64,000 nt of DNA from Thereva unica (lineage: Eukaryota; Arthropoda; Insecta; Diptera; Therevidae): contig OX465283.1 in assembly GCA_949987705.1 (NCBI GenBank), positions 91,189,813 to 91,253,812 on the forward strand. The letters run 5' to 3'. The position numbers and the translations under genes were made by a program. The notes under the pieces are model-generated. The model was given only the letters and a program-made list of their open reading frames with translations. It had not been told where the DNA came from and searched no databases. Position 1 is the stretch's first letter. Every line of letters starts with the position of its first letter. Positions 22,024 to 33,800 of this stretch are shown piece after piece.

Positions 22024-23134
22024 GAAGTATTAGGTTAGGTTTTACTCAAATCGACAAATTTTGCGTTCCTTTAATATTTTACTCCGGAGTACTTAAAAGT
22101 AGAAAAAGAACACGGCTATTATGTACATATATTATATAGCATTGTCACCGGACTAAACAAATGTTTACGCTTTTTGTCACTTAGAGCTGATTTAGATGGT
22201 GCGCTCCAGCGCACGTGCCACACCCACTTTGTGTATTAAGAGAGAAGTGGAGTGGTACGTCTCATCATCCCAACTTCTCCCTTCATCCACAAAGTTCGCG
22301 AGGTACAAGCAGCTAAAGCGTATCGTCTAAACCGTCTCTTAGAAATAGTTAAAATTTTGTCCCGAACGGAAGAAGTACATTAGCTCACGCGATATAAATA
22401 AAAATATAAAAACATATAAAAGCGACGCTTAGAAAATATTAGTTTATAAATTATTATTTAGTACAGGAAAGATTCTGGAAAAAAATCGTTCCCCCCGCAT
22501 AAAAGTTTAAAAATGAGCGCCGAAACAAAATTTACTTCAAAAATTTGCCATATGCATAACTTTTAAGGCAACAAAGATATACTGGAATACCTGCATTTTC
22601 AACTGCAATTTTAATAATTGTATTTACTTACAAAATCAAATTATAATGAATCATGTATCAAATGAAAATTATAGTCACGTACACCAGAGACGACAATCAA
22701 AGCTTTAAATGAATGCATCATTGTTAGCATTGAAACGTTTAAACGATGTCTTTTTTCAAGAATGTAACAACAAAGTTTTCTAAAGTAATATTAAAAGACT
22801 CGAAGATCTTTCCATATTTATATACTAGAAAACAATATATATTTGTATACTGTATAATTGTTTAAGTAACATGATTAACTCGAAATTAACAAATGGCACA
22901 TTAAACTCTTTTTTATGTGAATTTTTAACTAAAACTACCCGGCTAAAGTCTTTCATTCACATTTAGATTTAGCAAAATGGTCAAGCACTAAATTTAAGAC
23001 TCATTGTATACGCGACGTTTGCCGTCCCGTTGCAGTAACTCAAGTCAGCCCATACTAGTGTGTTCACGACGCCTCGGGCTGATAAACGTTTTTGCACATT
23101 TTTTAGTATTGCGATTTGTAGTAACTTATGGATC
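22024..23134. other. No gene seen
   Basis: AT-rich intronic sequence. No open frame with a recognisable domain, no inverted ends and no tandem repeat of note. Confidence 0.4.
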
Positions 23135-24998
23135 GTGATATAGATATCAACATCATCATTGCGCTCCTTTAATCCCTCATGGGACATAGGGCGGAAACAG
23201 TTGCCCTCCAGCGGACTCTGTTTTGCGCGACAGCTCTCAGCTCCGACCAGGATCTCCCAGTTGTTGCGGCTTCTGCTAGTAGGGTTCTCCTCCACGTTGT
23301 TCTAGGTCGTCCTACTCGACGGGATCCTTGCGGATTCCAGTCAAGGGCCTGTTTGGCTAGATTTTCGTTTTCGCGTCGCAAGGTGTGGCCTACCCAATTC
23401 CATTTCCTTCGCCTGATTTGGTCGTCTATCCTTTCTTGGCCGGCACGGCGCCATAGTTCTTCGTTTGAAATTCTATCTTGCCAGCGGATTTTTAGGATAC
23501 GACGAAGGCATCTGTTGATGAAGACTTGTAGGCGCCCTGTGATGAATTGGGTGACTTTCCATGTTTCGCAACCGTACAAAAGTACTGCCTTCACGTTGGA
23601 GTTGAACAGCCGCAATTTGGTGTTAGTTGAGATCTCCGTTGATCTCCATATGCGGAACAGGCATGCATATGCGCCTCATGCTTTATTTATTCTGGAACTG
23701 ACATCTTCTTCTGCACCGCCATTTTCGAGAATTTATTTACCAGTTCCACGTCACGGTTATTCAGCGCTGTTCGTTCAATGGTGTTTGCATTTATCCGCAT
23801 TTCTTTAGTTTTAGTCGGATTTAGCCTTAAGCCTGCTGAACTACTTTCTGTTGCCAAATTGTTAATCATGTTTTTGAGGTCCTGGTGTCTGTGGGCCAGC
23901 AAACAGATATCATCTGCGTAGTCGAGATCCTTAAGGCGGTCTAACAAACCCCATTGTATGCCGCCTGTTCTACTATCTAGAGCGCCGACAAGGATGTCAT
24001 TTATTACTATAAGAAATAGTAAAGGCGAGAGTAGGCATCCTTGTCGTACTCCTGAGCTCACCTCGAAGCTGTCGGATAATTTTCCATTATGGAGAACTCT
24101 GCATTTGGAATTGTTATATAGGGCTTTTATCAATTCTATTATTTTAGTGCCTGCCATATAAAGCTCCTATTGACCGAGTCGAACGCTTTCTCATAATCGA
24201 CGAAAGCAAGGTAAAGGGGGGATCGGAATTCAGTAGACTGCTCCACTATAATTCGTAAGGTGTTGATATGATCAATACATGAGCGGCCCTTCCTGAATCC
24301 GGCCTGCTGCCTCCTAAGCGTTCGGTCTACTGCCTCACTTATCCTAGATAGTAATATGTGGGACAAAATTTTGCCCACAGTAGATAGTAAACAGATGCCT
24401 CTCCAGTTGTCGCATATTGTTAGGTCCCCCTTTTTTGGTATTTTGACTGTGATACCTTCCGTCCAATCCTCCGGAAAGGTACAGGTGTTCCATGCTATTT
24501 GTAGGATTGGCTGAAGCGCATCTGCTATGAGGCTTGAGTCGGCTTTCAACAATTCTGGCGGGATGCCATCTTTTCCAGCTGCTTTACCATTGGCTATCGC
24601 ATGAATTGCGGTTACTATTTCCGTCTTGGATGGGGCCCGGGTGGTGATTCGATTTGGCTGTGCATTGTTGCTGGTTTCCTGAGGTTCCTGTGTAAATGAA
24701 CCATTCAGGGCGGCGAAGAAGTAATCTCTCCATCTTTGGAGCTGCTCCTCGTCGCTGCACAGCAGCCTTCCATCCGCACTCTTAACGGCATGCTTTTTAG
24801 TAGAGTGCTTTCCCGAGAGCTGTTTAGTGATTTGGTACAGCACCTTACTGTTGCCTGTGTTTGCCGCGTTTTCCGCTTTTTCTGCGAGCTCATTTATCTG
24901 CTGCCTTTTATCACGCCGGACACTTCTCTTTGCTTCCCGGTGTAATTGGGAGTATTCCCGTTCAAGTTGGTAACGTCTTTCGGGGTCGCTTGTAGAGT
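23135..24998 (-). mobile_element. RTE-1 non-LTR retrotransposon, 5'-truncated copy B
   Basis: Minus-strand sequence is nearly identical by eye to the + strand copy at 50480-52330, in inverted orientation 27 kb away. It starts within the linker before the RT (truncated near 24998), carries the RT and the C-terminal region, and ends after PMRD with a short ATG/GAT-rich tail near 23135-23160. Small deletions near 23733 and 24157 break the frame. It lies in the 16-kb intron, antisense to the host gene. Confidence 0.85.
23169..24843 (-). pseudogene. RTE-1 reverse transcriptase, copy B (two breaks)
   Basis: Three frames cover the RT: 24139-24843 (PKKGDLTICDNWRGICLLST, AGFRKGRSCIDHINTLR, FVDYEKAFDSVNRSFIW), 23687-24157 (SSGVRQGCLLSPLLFLIVIN, LDYADDICLLAHRHQDL) and 23169-23615 (LLYGCETWKVTQFITG, WNWVGHTLRR). 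Deletions at about 24157 and 23733 remove short stretches and shift the frame, so no full enzyme can be made. The YADD box is intact. Confidence 0.85.
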
Positions 24999-25318
24999 TT
25001 GCATGCTTTCAAAAGAATTTGCATGCTTTCAAAAGAAAATTTCAAGATGCACTCACTCCTTGTTTGGACCTGATGAGATTACAGAAATCTTCACGTTATT
25101 TTAACGAATCATCAACAAGGACATCCGTTTTACCTTGGCCCGATACCTAGTAGAAAAACGGCCGTTAACAAGTAGCCTAAGTCACATCGGTTCATACAAG
25201 TAAAGTATGGCATCAATTAATGACGTTCCCATGAGCTGCATGCTTCACGGCAAAAGCTCGATTTCGGCTTGCCTTCGTACACTTTTCGGAAATTTTCGTG
25301 AAAGGCTGCAAAAAATGT

Positions 25319-25441
25319 GCGTCGTGCGCGTATTTCTGGTTCTATCCAAGGTAATTAAATGATTTTATTACTTGAAACTCGTGTGCCTCTACTTTGATTG
25401 TGGGACCAATGTCAGGTGTTCCTGCAGACGAGGCCACCATG
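25319..25441 (-). pseudogene. Short RTE-2 fragment
   Basis: The block from CGTGCGCGTATTTCTGGTTC to CGAGGCCACCATG matches RTE-2 positions 62196-62332 (region encoding GPTIKV and EHEF) with substitutions. It is about 120 bases and is a dead fragment. Confidence 0.7.
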
Positions 25442-25694
25442 CATAGATGCCTTAACTCCTCGACACAACAAAAACTAGTTGGAAGTTGTGCCTAGAGACT
25501 AGCCACTAATTACGTTTTTTCATGGTATTCTTTCTGTTGAATAACACTTCAGACTGGATGACCATAAAAAATCAACAAAAAAATATTTGTTCACTTTTAA
25601 TTAAGTAAATGTTTATGTTCTCCTGAGTATCATTATTTAATAATATAATTTAGTGATAGATTCAAAACATGTTCCAACGAAATAAAAAAAAATA

Positions 25695-25774
25695 TATTTC
25701 ATCACTGCGCGGCCGAGGATTGAACTTGGTTCCCCGGGATATGATTCCAGCGCCTTAGCTCTAGGCTACCGATA
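25695..25774 (-). repeat. tRNA-derived SINE head fragment
   Basis: On the minus strand, GGTAGCCTAGAGCTAAGGCG (A-box-like) is followed 30 bases later by AGTTCAATCC (B-box-like). This is the layout of a tRNA-derived RNA polymerase III promoter. It differs clearly from the SINE at 28571-29033. The Tc1-like transposon inserted at its upstream edge. No functional tRNA fold was found. Confidence 0.5.
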
Positions 25775-26009
25775 TACAGTATTGTGCAAAACTATAGCAC
25801 CGCATTGCATGGATTTCAAATAACAGATCAGAACTCCGAAACTGTTAAAGTTACAATCTCGAAACTTTGCCACTTTATTACTTTAATTATCAACTTTATT
25901 TTATATAAAAATTAAAAAAACATTTATTTACTAATTTAATAAAAACAACAATAATTATACGGTTAGTTCACTTTGGGCTGTGCAAAACTATAGCAACTTT
26001 ACAGAAATT

Positions 26010-26637
26010 TTAATATTTTGTGTACATCCCTTTTGATTTAATGACTTGGGCGCATCTCTTTGGCATTGATTTTATTATTTTATCAATGGTATCTAAAGAG
26101 ATGGAATTCCATTCACTTTTTACGGCCTCTATTAGTAGCTGTTTATTTGCAAACTTTTTGCCCTTTAAATTTTGTTTTATGATGCCCCAAAGGTTTTCAA
26201 TGGGGTTGAGATCTGGTGATTGCGCCGGCCAATCCATGAGTTGAATGTTTTTGGCTTGAAACCATTCTTTAACCACCTTTGAAGTGTGTTTCGGATCGTT
26301 GTCCTGTTGAAACACCCAACAAGGGGGCATATGCTCCTCAGCATATGGTAGCATTATCGACTCTAGTACATCTCTATACTTAAAGCGATCCATAATACCT
26401 TTGATTTCATGAAGAGGACCAACGCCATCACCAGAAAAACAACCCCAAAACATCACATTACCCCCGCCGTGCCTAACTGTGAGACGGCAATAACGAGGCT
26501 CAAGTCTCTTTCCCTTTGCTCTTCTGACGTGGTTGATTCCATCCGAGCAGACCAGATTGAATTTGGACTCATCACTAAATAAAACCGCTCTCCATTGACT
26601 AATAGTCCAGTTTTGATGATTTAACGCCATTAGCAAC
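26010..26637 (-). CDS. Tc1-like transposase, exon 2 (DD34E catalytic domain)
   Basis: After the 55-base intron the frame continues LLMALNHQNW and carries the catalytic triad: first Asp in FSDESKFNL, second Asp in QQDNDPKHTS, final Glu in SPDLNPIENLWG. There are 34 residues between the second Asp and the Glu, so it is a DD34E enzyme. It ends SKGMYTKY at 26010. The last codons lie within the left 263-base inverted repeat, so the repeat is also coding. Joined with exon 1 the product is 335 residues, the usual size for Tc1 transposases. It cuts and re-inserts the element at TA sites in the nucleus. Confidence 0.9.
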
Positions 26638-26692
26638 CTAAACAACATAAATATGATGACATAAAATCAATTAAAATTTTTCTTATGATTAC
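26638..26692 (-). other. 55-base intron in the Tc1-like transposase
   Basis: On the minus strand the donor is AAAAAG|GTAATC and the acceptor TTGTTTAG|GTTGC. Removing 55 bases joins AG to G, giving Arg, and keeps the frame across the conserved region. Without splicing, translation stops one codon past the junction (AGG TAA). Confidence 0.85.
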
Positions 26693-27072
26693 CTTTTTCG
26701 GATGTTTTTCTTTGACAGCATTGGCTTTCGAGCAGGTCGATAACATCTTAAATTATTCTCGATCGCTCTTCTACGTATGGTGCTTGTGTCAACGTTGAGA
26801 TTTAATTGTTCCTTAATGGCACTCGATGAGATAAAAGGATCCTTTTTAATAATTGAAGCGATCCTTCTGTCTTCACGTACTGAAGTTAATCGCGGTCGAC
26901 CTCCTGAATGAACAGTTGTAGTGTGACCTTCGCGGTCAAATTTTTTCACCCAACGACTTAATAACGATTTATTAAGTCCGTACTTCTTAGATACCGCATA
27001 CTGAGAATTTCCGTTTTTAATCTCTGTTACTAGTTTTAATTTAAATTCAGCACTGTATTTATTGCGTCCCAT
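26693..27072 (-). CDS. Tc1-like transposase, exon 1 (DNA-binding domain)
   Basis: The start chosen is ATG at 27072, giving MGRNKYSAEFKLKLVTEI. This is the usual beginning of such transposases, and the longer upstream frame to 27168 looks like leader. The exon holds a helix-turn-helix pair (YAVSKKYGLNKSLLSRWVKK, then DTSTIRRRAIENNLR) that would bind the inverted repeats, with a GRPR hook (GGRPRLT) between the two. It ends at KNIRKR with a splice donor. Confidence 0.88.
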
Positions 27073-27524
27073 TTTTGTTAATAAAATGCAGATCAAATAA
27101 CTTTTATGAACAGTATAATTGGAATGACAATTACCAATGCTTTCAAAAAAGGAAATATTTGCCAGCATTCACACTGGCAACGGTCAAAAATACAGTTATA
27201 GTTACAGTGCATGCTTAAAATTATCCGCCACTTAAGAGGTTGTTATAGTCCACGTCATAAAATCAAAAGGGATGTACACAAAATATTAAAATTTCTGTAA
27301 AGTTGCTATAGTTTTGCACAGCCCAAAGTGAACTAAGCGTAATATTATTGTTGTTTTTATTAAATTAGTAAATAAATGTTTTTTTAATTTTTATATAAAA
27401 TAAAGCTGATAATTAAAGTAATAAAGTGGCAAAGTTTCGAGATTGTAACTTTAACAGTTTCGGAGTTCTGACCTATTATTTGAAATCCATGCACTGCGGT
27501 GCTATAGTTTTGCACAATACTGTA

Positions 27525-28570
27525 TGTACTCTATTAGAAAGGGATGCACGCATGTCCGAATGAATAAAGTTAATTTCCTATTGAATAAAGCTCTTATAGC
27601 ATGTACATACCGACTAGGTTACCACTATTGAGATGGTTTCAAGCGTTAACCACAATAATTTAGATGGTTTGTGCGTGTTTTGCCGTACATATTCAAACCA
27701 AGCAAAAATCACAAACCAAGCAAAATTTCTATGGTTAACAGGGTTAACCACGACAATTAACTGGCATGAGTGCCATCCTCTCTGAAAGTTTACAACAATC
27801 TACCAAAATTAAAATGAGTCATGCAAGACCGCCAAAGAAAAAAATATCTGTTTGATCCACAAGGGTAGAACAACTGCTAATTGATCTTGGGAAAGACAAC
27901 AACTACGACGAACTACAACAAATTCGCATATTTACATACATACATATAAAGAAATGGCGAGTGCATTAACATCACATGGCTTTATTTACAGTGTGAAAGC
28001 AATTCAAACATAATTTCACAGCATGGCTAAGAACTACATAACATATTATTCAACCAAATAGCTCTCCAAACATGTTGCTTCTTTTTTTCCTTTAAGTATT
28101 ACTTTTTTTCTTACTGAGGTCATTCATAAATACAAAACAGAGCTAAATTATTTTATAATAACATATAAGCTTTGTTCAGTAGTTTTCAGGACTGGACAGA
28201 TCAGAACGGAATAGAAGAGAATTGGACAACAAGCAATTAAACGTCAAACCTTTTAGAACAACTTTGAATAGAAAATCTAATGACCGCTTTCTTGTACTTT
28301 TTTGTTCTGACAATTTCCGTTGTCAAAATTTCATATACACATTTGTCAAAACTAGAAAAAAAACAACAACAAAAAAATCTTGTCCAAAACAGTCCCTAAA
28401 AAAATCGAGAACAAAAAAGTGAAGTTTCGGACTATTTAGAACAACTTAATGAACACCAGACTAGAACTATTTCGGACTAAAAATAACAAGTTTGATAACT
28501 AATGAACGCCAAAACTTGTACTTTTCTATCCTAGAATGTTTTAAATCGTTCTAAGACTGACTAATGAACA
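27525..28570. other. No gene seen; possible diverged inverted-repeat element
   Basis: TTTGTTCAGTAGTTTTCAGGAC near 28173 and its diverged complement near 28545-28568 may be the ends of an old MITE of about 400 bases. Otherwise this is intronic sequence without a supported frame. Confidence 0.35.
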
Positions 28571-29033
28571 ATGTGATAGACTGGAGGCTTAGGGGAAGCC
28601 CCTATGTACTGTTTGACAATCTATTTTTTTCGTATAGAATGTCGAACAGCAGCTCTAGCCGGAAGATAGAGAATAGAAAGAGATAGAAGTAGGAAGGAGC
28701 TGCCACAATCTAGCCGCGATATTTTTTTTTATTCCTTCCATTTCGCGACTCTGGGCATCGGGGCATTTGAGAAACAACTCGCTGGAGTGTTATGCCTCCT
28801 GAAACGAGTTGAATGTCATCAGCCAACCGATGACATGCGCTTGGTGGAATGGGGAAGGACTAGCGAAGGCTATGACAGGAGGAATCAGGAATGTAAAGAG
28901 GGGAGAAGAAAGAAGGAAAGTTATGTGGGTGGGAAAGTGGAAAAGGCAAAGGACCGTGGGGCTGGCCGGGATTCGAACCCGGGACCTCTGGGATAGCAGT
29001 CAGGCGCCTTACCCCTAGACTACCGAGGCCCCC
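28571..29033 (-). repeat. tRNA-derived SINE, about 463 bp
   Basis: On the minus strand the head starts GGGGGCCTCGGTAGTCTAGG at 29033 and has an A-box-like TAGTCTAGGGGTAAGG and a perfect B box GGTTCGAATCC (28969-28979). It looks like a tRNA gene, but the anticodon stem does not pair and the acceptor arm is imperfect. A body unrelated to tRNA follows and ends with AGATTGTCAAACAGTACATA ... CAGTCTATCACAT near 28571. The same head and tail, with the middle deleted, recur on the + strand at 55479-55608, which establishes a family. Transcription would be by RNA polymerase III and movement by a LINE partner not identified here. Confidence 0.75.
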
Positions 29034-29440
29034 AAGCGATATAAAGCGATAACCAAGTCGGTGTGTACATGCTATTAAATACATGTAAAAACCCTGCTCA
29101 GCCAAGATAGTTTATTAATCATAATAAGCATAATTAAAATAAATTTTAAAAAATGCTTAAAATCTTAACATCTAGAATCGCGAGGTTAAATTGTCTAAAT
29201 CTGTTCTGATATTAGCGAAAAATTAAGGATTATCCAAATATGTTTCAAATGATTTTAGTTTCGTAACTCTTTAAACAGTTACAATACAGCAAACAACAAA
29301 GCAAAAACTATTTATGAAAACATAATATACTTTAACATTTAAATAGTGTTCTTTAGTTATTAAATGATAATATAACGACAACTTCGTTCCGAAACCCAAG
29401 TAATATATTACATATATAATAATATTTTCACATATTTTAG

Positions 29441-29550
29441 GGATGAAAATTCACGTGTAGTCCTGAAATTCTTGGAAAATGATCGCCGAGTTCGAGAAAC
29501 TGTATATGGAAGTGAATACACCATAAAGGCAGAAATCACGCAACCCAACG
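29441..29550 (+). CDS. ZP-domain membrane protein, exon b
   Basis: The acceptor is ACATATTTTAG and the donor AACG|GTAATT. The exon completes Arg from the previous exon and reads DENSRVVLKFLENDRRV and RETVYGSEYTIKAEITQPN, the beta-strand-rich ZP-N region. It ends one base into a Gly codon. 110 bases. Confidence 0.85.
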
Positions 29551-29607
29551 GTAATTCAATAATAATAATAATAAACTGATATGCTTAAAAACTCTTTTAA
29601 AATCAAG

Positions 29608-29686
29608 GCACATATGGTATCAAAGTACGAAACTGCTTTGCATTTGACAAGAAAAATACTAGCATTCCCCTAATTGACGATAGAGG
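29608..29686 (+). CDS. ZP-domain membrane protein, exon c
   Basis: The exon lies between AATCAAG and GTAAAC. It reads TYGIKVRNCFAFDKKN and IPLIDDRG, containing a conserved ZP Cys and the DDRGCP motif that is completed in the next exon. 79 bases, phase 1 to 2; the upstream intron is 57 bases. Confidence 0.85.
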
Positions 29687-29738
29687 GTAAACAAAACTCA
29701 AATCAAACATAATTTTCTATTTTAACCGTTTCTTTTAG

Positions 29739-29836
29739 GTGTCCTTTAAATCAGCAAGTTATTTCCAAATTTATGCCTAGTACCGATGGCTATTCAGCTA
29801 GTGCCGTCATAAAGTCAATGTTTAAATTTCCAGAAG
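29739..29836 (+). CDS. ZP-domain membrane protein, exon d
   Basis: After a 52-base intron (acceptor TTCTTTTAG) the exon completes Gly and reads CPLNQQVISKFMPSTDGYSA and SAVIKSMFKFPE. SMFKFP is typical of the ZP-C half in insect matrix ZP proteins. The donor is GAAG|GTAAAA. 98 bases. Confidence 0.85.
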
Positions 29837-29885
29837 GTAAAAATAATTCATACCACTTCCTTTTTTCCAATCATGTCTATATTAG

Positions 29886-30071
29886 GATCTGAGGTGCACT
29901 TACAATGTGATATAGTTCAGTGTGCCGGCAAGTGCTCCGAGGACGAATCGTGCGATGAAATATACACAGCATCATTATTTACAAAAGGAGGAAAATCTCT
30001 TGGTGAACCGGATGATGGGATGTTGTTAGCTGCAACTACAGTATTTGTTGTGGATCCAGCCGATGCTCCAA
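29886..30071 (+). CDS. ZP-domain membrane protein, exon e (Cys-rich ZP-C)
   Basis: The exon reads SEVHLQCDIVQCAGKCSEDE, with four of the conserved ZP-C cysteines in QCDIVQC..KC and ESC, then LLAATTVFVVDPADAP. These close the ZP module. The donor is CCAA|GTAGGA, leaving one base. It is followed by the 24.4-kb intron. 186 bases. Confidence 0.85.
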
Positions 30072-30079
30072 GTAGGATG

Positions 30080-30673
<594 letters not shown>

Positions 30674-30859
30674 GTTTTACGGGGGATGGTGAGACTCTAC
30701 ATAGACACTTCTGAGGTTCCCGCACTCAGACCGAGTTTCAGACTCCTACTGAATAAACTCACCACCCCTTTGTGTGACGCTTACCCCGCCCGGGACCGCC
30801 GCGAGGCATTACTTCGGGCGGGCGCCACCACCATGACCCTTTAGGTGTCCCTCTGGTCC

Positions 30860-33800
30860 TTACCCATGGGGGTTGCTACTGCTCTCGGCATTTCTTCGCC
30901 TTTCTCTGTTTCTTCTGGCCTCTTCTTGCCTTAACTTTCTGTGAATGGCCTTCAGGGTTTCTTCCACTTTCTTCCACATTTCCTCGGATCTCATCATATG
31001 CTCTACGATGTTTTCCGGCGTTAGTGGCGCCTGGGCCGTTTCTTCTAATGTCGCCCTTTCCTCGGCGTATCTCGAGCAGGCAAAGAAGACGTGCTCTGCG
31101 TCTTCTTCCGTCGCTGGGCATACCGGACACATCGGTGAATCGTCGTGCCCGAAGCGGTGGAGATATTTCCTATATCCCCCATGTCCGCTCAGGAACTGCG
31201 TGAGGTCGTAGCTTACTTCCCCACGCTCCCTAGAAACCCATATTTCCACGTTAGGGATAAGTCTGTGGGTCCAACGACCCTTAACAGACTCATCCCACTT
31301 CCCCTGCCACTCCATTAGGGACTCACAGCGCGCAATCTGCCGCCGTACCCTTCTTGGTTGCCCTCTACCATATTCTGGGTCATAGAGACGCATGCCCTCC
31401 CTCGCCAGAATGTCTACGGGAATCATCCCCGCTATCACGCACGCCGCATCGTCGGACGTGGTCCTGTACGCGCAGCAAGCGCGGAGTGCACTTAACCTAT
31501 ATGCACCCCTCCATTTTCTACTATTTGCAGTCCTGTTTAACGCTGCTGCCCACACTGGCGCTGCGTATAACAGGACTGAGCTAACCACCCTCCCCAAGAG
31601 GAGGCGGCGACTCGGTCTAGGGCCCCCGACATTGGGCAGCATTCTTGCGAGTGCTGCACAAATCGCAGAAGCTTTGTCTGCCGTGCCCTCCAAGTGCGCT
31701 TTGAAATTTAGCCTCCGATCGATCATCACTCCCAGGTACCTTAGAGCGGGCTGTGAGTGGATGATCAGTTCCCCCACCTTGATCCTCACGGATACTGGCT
31801 TTCGCCGTTTGCTGATCAGCACTGCTTCAGTTTTGTGCTCAGCAAGCTTCAACCCAGCGCGTTCTAACCACGCTTTTATTTCCCAAATCGCTTCGTTCGC
31901 ATACAGTTCGATGTCATCTGGGTGTTTTCCTTCGACAACTACCCCGATATCATCTGCGAACCCGATCGCCACTGCTTCCTTTGGAAGACGAAGCCCCAAC
32001 ACATCATTGTACATTGCGATCCATAGGAGAGGGCCCAGGACGGAACCTTGCGGGACGCCGCATGTTGTCCCGAACACTTTAGGACCATCATCCGAATCAC
32101 AATGAAGCGACCTACCCTGCAGGTAGTCGGCCACTACACGCACTAGGTACTTAGGTGTGCCTAGCTTGATTAACGCCTCAACTATTTTGCTCCACCTCGC
32201 TGAGTTGAAAGCATTTTTTACGTCGAGGGTTATCAGTGCGCAGCAGTGATTTTTCTCTATGGCGGCTTTTGCTATGCCCACCACCATATTGATTGCATCA
32301 GTAGTCGTCCTTGCCTTTCTGAAGCCGAATTGCTTGTCCGACAGGCCACCTACCCTTTCGACGCTAGGGAGAATCCTGTTACAGATCACCCGCTCGAAAA
32401 GTTTGCCTATGCAACTAAGGAGGCATATCGGTCTGTAGGACGATGGGTCCCCTAAGGGCTTGTTCGGCTTCGGTAGGAGCACGAGTTTCTGCTGTTTCCA
32501 TCGCTCCGGGAAGATCCCCTCTCTCAGGCACGCTGTGAAGACTTCAGCGAACCTGTCTGGCGCTATTGAAGCTGCTAGCTTCGCCGCTTTATTTGGTATG
32601 CCATCCATGCCAGGGGCCTTATTGATGGCTACCTTTTTTGCAGCCTCCAGAATCTCATCTGCGGTCACCGCAGGTACCTCTTCTGGGTCCACCTGAAGGG
32701 TGGGTAGTTCGGCGGCGCGTACGTTCTGTGGAAACAAGACGTACACAATGCTCTGGAGCAGCGCGGGGCAGGTGATCGGCGGAGAGCGTTTGCCCTTGAC
32801 CGCTGACATAACCATTTTATAGGCTCCACCCCAGGGGTCCGAGTCTGCTTCTCTGCACAATCTTTTGAAGTGCTCGGATTTACTTCTAGCGATGGCCTTG
32901 TTCAGCCTTCTCCTCGCTTCCTTATATCTCTGAAGGAGTTCATCGAAATCAGGACGGTTCCGATTTCTTTGAGTTCTCCTTCTCGCTTTCAGGCAGGCTC
33001 TTCGGCATTCGTTGATCTCGGCGTTCCACCAGAAGTTTGGTGGGTGTTGCCGATTGCCGGCGCGCCGAGGCATGGATGCATCACATGCCCGTTTTAATGA
33101 ATCTACGATTTGCTCTGCCCCTTCCCTGGCACCTCCTGCCGACCTCGCATCATGCAGGAATACTTCCTCGAATACCTCTGTGTCGAGTTTATTTACGGCC
33201 CATCCTCTAGCCGTTCCGTACGTAGGATTCCTCTTTTCTATACCCTGGCCTACCTCGAAGATAATGGCTTGGTGGTCGCTGTGCGTGTACAAATCGCTCA
33301 CCCGCCACTGTAGGTCCTTGGCCACTGAATCGCTCACGTAAGTGATGTCGATTACAGACGCTCTCCCACCCCTTTGGAAGGTGTTTTCGCCTCCAGTGTT
33401 GACCAACACCACATTTAGTCGCGAGAATACTTCTAGGAGTATGCGCCCTCTTGCATTCGTTTGTCGACTGCCCCATTCGACAGCCCAAGCATTGAAATCA
33501 CCCGCTAATATTACCGGGTGATGGCGACTCGCGTCGGCGGCTAACCTTTCCAACATCGACTCGTACTCGTCTAGTGTCAGGCTTGGCGCCGCATAGCAGC
33601 TGTAGACGTGTATTCCGCCTACTTTTGCCCGCGTGAAGCCATTCTCTGGGCTTCTCATGGTATCTTCCATGGCTCGGCTCCCGCACGTCCATATCGCTGA
33701 CGTGCCGCTGCTATCATTTATCCAGACGCCGCTGTGCAGGTTTCTATACTGCTCGCAGACGATTGCGACGTCGATTTTCTCCTCATAGACTGTCTGTGCC

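Larger units (their letters stand above)
25777..27522 (-). mobile_element. Complete Tc1-like transposon, 1746 bp, TA target
   Basis: The terminal inverted repeats are 263 bases each (25777-26039 and 27260-27522), begin CAGTATTGTGCAAAAC and are flanked by TA (25775-25776 and 27523-27524). Each repeat carries two direct copies of TGTGCAAAACTATAGCA, near the outer and inner end (25783-25799 and 25979-25995 on the left), which is the IR/DR layout of some Tc1-like elements. The arms differ at only a few positions by eye. Inside, on the minus strand, is one transposase gene in two exons with no disabling mutation seen. This looks like a young, possibly autonomous copy. Confidence 0.92.
13451..29440 (+). 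other. 16.0-kb intron of the ZP gene
   Basis: The donor GTAAAT at 13451 and acceptor TTTTAG at 29440 join phase-2 exons with no frame loss. The intron holds fold-back elements, two RTE copies, a complete Tc1-like transposon and a SINE. No nested host gene was recognised. Confidence 0.75.

Noticed and set aside
28956..29033. tRNA gene on the minus strand
   Set aside because: A and B boxes are good, but the anticodon stem does not pair, the acceptor stem is mismatched, and the same head with a shared non-tRNA tail recurs at 55479-55608. Called a SINE.
31392..32105. 237-codon + strand frame opposite R1 ORF2
   Set aside because: Shadow frame of the reverse transcriptase gene.
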